In this document: positions 63,770 to 64,000 of the stretch, piece after piece
Position numbering within the stretch: position 1 is the stretch's first letter
Layout of the letters: every line of letters begins with the position of its first letter
Source of the DNA: Xanthobacteraceae bacterium 501b
GTDB lineage: Bacteria > Pseudomonadota > Alphaproteobacteria > Rhizobiales > Xanthobacteraceae
Length of the DNA: 64,000 bases
Direction of reading: 5' to 3'
Assembly (NCBI GenBank): GCA_000378025.1
Contig: KB899087.1
Location: 2,852,001-2,916,000 of the forward strand
The notes under the pieces: model-generated
Database searches by the model: none
What the model saw: the letters and a program-made list of their open reading frames with translations, nothing else
Told to the model about the DNA's origin: nothing
Made by a program: the position numbers and the translations under genes

Positions 63770-64000
63770 TCAGGCGGCGCGGGCGGCGAGCGTCATCTCG
63801 GTGGCGCCGTCCATGATGGCGATGGCGCCGAGCCGGGCCTTCAGGCTGGCAAGGTCGAGGGTTTCAAGCGGCAGGTTGACGAAGGCGGACATGCGCGCGG
63901 CGATCTGGCGGTAGCTGCGGACAAACGCCGCCCGCAGCTCCGCCTCGGTTCCGGCGCCGGCGGCGGGGTCGGCAAGGCCCCAATGCGCGCTCAGCGGGTG
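63770..64000 (-). CDS. Arsenate reductase-like (ArsC, low-molecular-weight phosphatase fold), 5' part cut by window
   Basis: Only the last 76 residues are present; the frame is open to the window edge. They include SAHWGLADPAAGAGTEAELRAAFVRSYRQI (in part) and a helical end with LPLETLDLASLKARLGAI, which fit the C-terminal half of phosphatase-fold arsenate reductases, where HWGLPDP-like sequence is typical. The catalytic Cys loop would be outside the window. A tail of about 14 residues beyond the usual end is seen. Confidence 0.72.
   Translation of the reverse strand, partial: HPLSAHWGLADPAAGAGTEAELRAAFVRSYRQIAARMSAFVNLPLETLDLASLKARLGAIAIMDGATEMTLAARAA

Overview
The window is GC-rich, densely coded DNA with short intergenic gaps. 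Its content suggests a free-living, metabolically versatile alphaproteobacterium of the order Hyphomicrobiales; Xanthobacteraceae-like is my guess. The reasons are many ABC importers for organic acids, sugars and polyamine-like solutes, molybdenum hydroxylases, and intergenic repeats of a type widespread in Rhizobiales. I see no rRNA, tRNA, CRISPR, integrase or transposase. The taxonomic call is inference from gene content only.

Layout. 1-6754: an RND multidrug efflux operon (adaptor, pump, outer-membrane factor; the last is cut by the window start) with a divergent TetR repressor and a likely operator between them. 6770-12945: an OxyR-like LysR regulator, a YdcH-like peptide, a TerC-family exporter, an SbtA-type bicarbonate transporter, and an overlapping four-gene operon (DUF3429, FAD oxidoreductase, DCC protein, SDR). 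13124-14293: a zinc alcohol dehydrogenase broken by an in-frame amber codon. 14368-16275: medium and small subunits plus a CoxG-like protein of a molybdenum hydroxylase, without a large subunit.

16707-32173 reads as a catabolic block. It holds a branched-chain-amino-acid-type ABC importer, a PLP enzyme, a two-subunit CoA-transferase, an LLM-family (possibly F420-dependent) oxidoreductase, a fused FO synthase (FbiC), the 5-oxoprolinase genes pxpA/pxpBC, and a GntR/UTRA regulator. 32200-39073 carries a second molybdenum hydroxylase (a fused CoxS-CoxG, CoxM, CoxL) and a divergent orphan large subunit. 39078-47482 is a polyol/sugar-type ABC importer with two different ATPases, joined to a GMC dehydrogenase, its small subunit and a phosphoribosyltransferase.

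47630-51002 is a compact cofactor F420 operon: an F420-dependent glucose-6-phosphate dehydrogenase orthologue followed by cofE, cofD and cofC. With fbiC at 26161-28602 the window holds all the core F420 biosynthesis genes plus two candidate F420 users, which is unusual for a proteobacterium.

51096-62895 is the most likely undescribed system. One strand carries an HpaB-type flavin monooxygenase, flavin reductase, RidA-like protein, DUF1028 protein, HbpS/GlcG-like protein, glutathione transferase and AroQ-like protein. The other carries a LysR regulator, a HutD protein, a GhrA-type hydroxyacid dehydrogenase and a PotDBCA-type importer. An identical 17-bp sequence containing a perfect palindrome lies upstream of both arms, which suggests a single regulon for import and oxidative breakdown of a probably nitrogen-containing compound. 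The window ends with a DUF1275 membrane protein and the 3' end of an arsC-like gene.
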